Shown one piece after another: positions 29,205 through 32,048 of a stretch of DNA of 32,048 nucleotides. Source of the stretch: Nemertoderma westbladi (lineage: Eukaryota; Xenacoelomorpha; Nemertodermatida; Nemertodermatidae); assembly GCA_032718475.1 (NCBI GenBank), contig JAUCBJ010003874.1, forward strand, positions 1 to 32,048. The letters run 5' to 3'. Position 1 is the first letter of the stretch. Each line of letters starts with the position of its first letter. Position numbers and translations under genes: made by a program. A model generated the notes under the pieces. That model had not been told where the DNA came from. It did no database searches and saw nothing but the letters and a program-made list of their open reading frames with translations.

Positions 29205-29585
29205 TCTCAACAATAGACGAAACGAGGAAATATTCTAATAACGATTGTCTATCTATGTGTAAGTTTTCCATTTCACCATTCTTATTCGTTTCAGTCTGGG
29301 AATAAATTTCGGTTTGTCTATGTTTCATTAGACTAGTTGTCAATGTCCAGGTAAGAAACCATTAGGTTTCCATGACAATACAAAATTATCGGGTTAGGAC
29401 TTTGTATAAAGTACTTTCAAAAGAAAGTATAAGTTATGACTTTAGCGCTCCCGGAGTTTATGCAAACGGTTTTATTTTTGTGTTCGATGTGAAATTGGTT
29501 ATTTGCGAAACTGAGGGGTATTCGCAATCAATATTTTCGGTCTTACAATCATTTAGCACTTAGTACAAATTGAATATAAGTGTGA
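29205..29585 (+). repeat. Diverged direct copy of palindrome-arm sequence
   Basis: Matches 30420-30835 in the same orientation: TATCTCAACAAT, AATAACGATTGTC, GTCCAGGTAAGAAACCATTA, TTATCGGGTTAGGACTTTGT, GAGGGGTATTCGCAAT and ATCATTTAGCACTT are shared. It is clearly more diverged than the two palindrome arms are from each other, and has no inverted partner here. Confidence 0.8.
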
Positions 29586-30370
29586 TTGACTAACCAACGA
29601 AAATTAAAATAACACGAGAGAAAGTAAAAAACATTATTGATAATAGGTAAAAAAAAATTAAAATATAGCAGACAATAAAAGTCAGAAAAACCGACGTAAT
29701 GATTTATGTAAAGGAACTTTCATATTTTACCGATTTATAACTGATGTTACACGAATAATGATTGAATTGTATTATTTTTTCCTGCAAATATTGTAAATTG
29801 ATAAAAGTGAAACTATAACTATTTTACATGATTGTGTGAAAGGTTTCACATAAGCAGTATTTATGTACCGAGCGAGGGTGGCGAGGGATGTTTCCATAAA
29901 TATACAAGGGTCATTCATTCATAAACGTTGACAGTGCCCTTTTCACAAAATGGTGCCATTTTGTTAAATTATGTCAATTTAAGGGCGTTCTGAATGCTTA
30001 ATTATTAGCGTTAATATTGTAATGTTTAGGAATATTAATGAAATTCATATCCTTTTTATGCAATTAATTGCAGTTGGTACATCAACTAAACTTACACTTC
30101 GCCTACAATCAATGGTTATCAGTAATGGGAAATACTATCAATATTTGTTATAGAAGTTTATTGTTACTAAGTTAGTGATTATTACTTAGCTGCGTTACGA
30201 GGATATCACCACATCGAGAAGTTGTTAATTTTCATAAAAATAGCGCACGTTTAGGTACGCCTATAATGCACTAATTATTGCAATTTACCTGCTATAAAAG
30301 AAAAGGCAACTTTGTGGAATAAAATTACGCATTACTCTACATAAAAACAAATAGAGTTTTCTCTTTAACC
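29586..30370. other. No gene seen
   Basis: AT-rich anonymous DNA. GCCCTTTTCACA at about 29937 echoes 25908. No ORF. Confidence 0.4.
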
Positions 30371-32048
30371 ATAAAATTGTTTCACTAATATTTTCACAAA
30401 TTTAGAACCTCAATTTGGGGTATCTCAACAATTAGACCGGATGAATTTTGAAATAACGATTGTCAATATATCTAGGTATTTCCATTCCACGGCAATCACT
30501 CACTACATAATAATATGTCGCCTGTGCAATAAATTGAAATACATTGTATGGATGTCCAGGTAAGAAACCATTACGTTTCCATGACAATACACAGTTATCG
30601 GGTTAGGACTTTGTATAGAGTACTTTCAAAGACTATCTAAAAGTAATAAGTTAAGACTTTAGCGCCCCCGCAGTTTGTGCAAAACGCTTTTATTATTAGG
30701 TTATACGTGTACAATTGGCTATTCGCGAAACGGAGGGGTATTCGCAATTAACATTCAGCGAGTTAGCGTATTAGGGTATTTGCGGTCTTATAATCATTTA
30801 GCACTTGGTAGTTGGTACAAATGGAATGTAAGTGTAAGAAGTGTGTTTGTAAGTTAGCATTATGGCCATTCCATACTCTTGAGTGTTTAAGTGTGTTTGA
30901 AAAGTACCAGTTCCCATAATGCCGCTAAGGGGGGCCAAGTTTTTCATACACATGACACACTGGACTGCAAAAGTGGTAAAATGCTAACTTGTGGGAAATG
31001 GTCTAAAAAACGTTTTGACAAAGTTTCAGATTGCAAGGACCACGAGTTAGCACTTTGAGTTAGCACTTTGGAAAAGTTAGCACAATAGCGGAAAAAGAGC
31101 TTGCAAAGTTAGCCCTTTGGTATATTTGCCAACACACAGTAAGAAGGTGTAGGTGTAAGGTGTGTGTGTAAGGTGTGTGTGTAAGGTGTGTAAGGTGTGT
31201 GTGTAAGGTGTGTGTGTAAGGTGTATGTGTAAGGTGTGTGTGTAAGGTGTGTGTGTAAGGTGTGTAAGGTGTGTTGGCAAATATACCAAAGGGCTAACTT
31301 TGCAAGCTCTTTTTCCGCTATTGTGCTAACTTTTCCATAGTGCTAACTCAAAGTGCTAACTCGTGGTCCTTGCAATCTGAAACTTTGTCAAAACGTTTTT
31401 TAGACCATTCCCCACAAGTTAGCATTTTACCACTTTTGCAGTCCAGTGTGTCATGTGTATGAAAAACTTGGCCCCCCTTAGCGGCATTATGGGAACTGGT
31501 ACTTTTCAAACACACTTAAACACTCAAGAGTATGGAATGGCCATAATGCTAACTTACAAACACACTTCTTACACTTACATTCCATTTGTACCAACTACCA
31601 AGTGCTAAATGGTTATAAGACCGCAAATACCCTAATACGCTAACTCGCTGAACGTTAATTGCGAATACCCCTCCGTTTCGCGAATAGCCACTTGTACACG
31701 TATAACCATAATAATAAAAGCGTTTTGCACAAACTGCGGGGGCGCTAAAGTCTTAACTTATTACTTTTAGATAGTCTTTGAAAGTACTCTATACCAAGTC
31801 CTAACCCGAACTGCTAACTGTGTATTGTCATGGACACGTACATGGTTTCTTACCTGGACATCCATACCACTGTCATTTCAATTCTATTGCCCAGGCGCCA
31901 CATACTATTACGTAGTGAGTGCATTGCCGTGGCAATGGACATACCCTAGACTATCATTGACAATCGTTATTTCAAAATTCATCCGTCTAATTGTTGAGAT
32001 ACCCCAAATTGAGGTTTTAAATTTGTGAAAATATTAGTGAAACAATTC
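30371..32048. mobile_element. Large near-perfect palindrome, foldback-like
   Basis: The left arm, 30371-31138, is complementary to 31268-32048 with only scattered mismatches and small indels; for example 31030-31138 against 31268-31375 shows about one change. The right arm runs off the window, so neither the true end nor a TSD can be seen on that side. At the left, complementarity fades at about 30370. The arms carry repeated GTTAGCA/TGCTAAC words and no ORF. It may be a foldback DNA transposon, a recent inverted duplication or an assembly artefact. Confidence 0.8.
31139..31267. repeat. GTGTGTAAG-type minisatellite in palindrome loop
   Basis: About 130 bp made of GGTGTGTGTGTAA and GGTGTGTAA units. 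They form the spacer between the palindrome arms. The 70-codon ORF on - (THTPYTHTLH repeats) is a by-product. Confidence 0.9.

Noticed and set aside
31077-31289. 70-codon THTPYTHTLH repeat ORF on -
   Set aside because: It is a translation of the GTGTGTAAG minisatellite.
1-32048. CRISPR arrays, operons, ribosome binding sites
   Set aside because: The sequence is eukaryotic; the tandem repeats lack regular unique spacers, and gene structure shows a spliced exon and poly(A) signals.

Overview
The window is eukaryotic, almost certainly animal, nuclear DNA: AT-rich, gene-poor, with split genes and dense in transposable elements. Only two host genes can be named. A complete single-exon p24-family cargo receptor (TMED1/5 type) lies on + at 19223-19912. 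A 3'-terminal exon of serine palmitoyltransferase subunit 1 (SPTLC1) lies on - at 23844-24229. The species cannot be fixed from sequence. The frequent TAGGCCTA and ACCGGT words, a tRNA-headed SINE with a CTTTCATCC...GGGGTCGATAAAT core and the mix of repeats would suit a marine invertebrate, but this is a weak inference.

Layout. 1-1300: anonymous DNA with one small coding-like ORF on -. 1312-5656: a giant foldback element with arms of about 1.1 kb and a 10-bp target-site duplication (TSD). Its left arm was split by a 1,971-bp TA-inserting Tc1/mariner-type element, which itself holds a hairpin element, and by a SINE. 5667-9110: anonymous DNA, a degenerate 53-bp repeat and two LINE reverse-transcriptase fragments on -. 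9110-13650: anonymous DNA with a CpG-rich decayed ORF, a 259-bp MITE with a 9-bp TSD and a zinc-finger-like exon carrying a perfect 75-bp in-frame duplication. 13650-17855: a 208-bp repeat present twice, several LINE fragments and a second, damaged copy of the Tc1-type element. 17856-20340: a tRNA-like sequence and the TMED gene. 21597-23741: a GC-rich cassette bounded by inverted repeats. It holds a gag-like zinc-knuckle ORF overlapping a second ORF, a purine-rich tract, an LTR-like segment and a tRNA-like sequence. 23844-24229: SPTLC1 last exon. 24930-29000: LINE remains. One is interrupted by a 1,273-bp hAT-type element with an 8-bp TSD, which in turn contains a smaller MITE. 29205-32048: a repeat family ending in a nearly perfect palindrome with arms of about 770 bp around a GTGTGTAAG-type minisatellite; its right arm runs to the window edge.

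How it fits together. The two host genes are housekeeping functions of the secretory and sphingolipid pathways and show no operon-like link. Everything else is transposon stratigraphy: LINE tails came first, DNA transposons landed in them, and smaller elements landed in those. Several insertions can be checked inside the window, because the uninterrupted sequence survives in the opposite palindrome arm or because removing the insert rejoins a LINE reading frame. The least explained object is the 2.1-kb cassette just downstream of SPTLC1.
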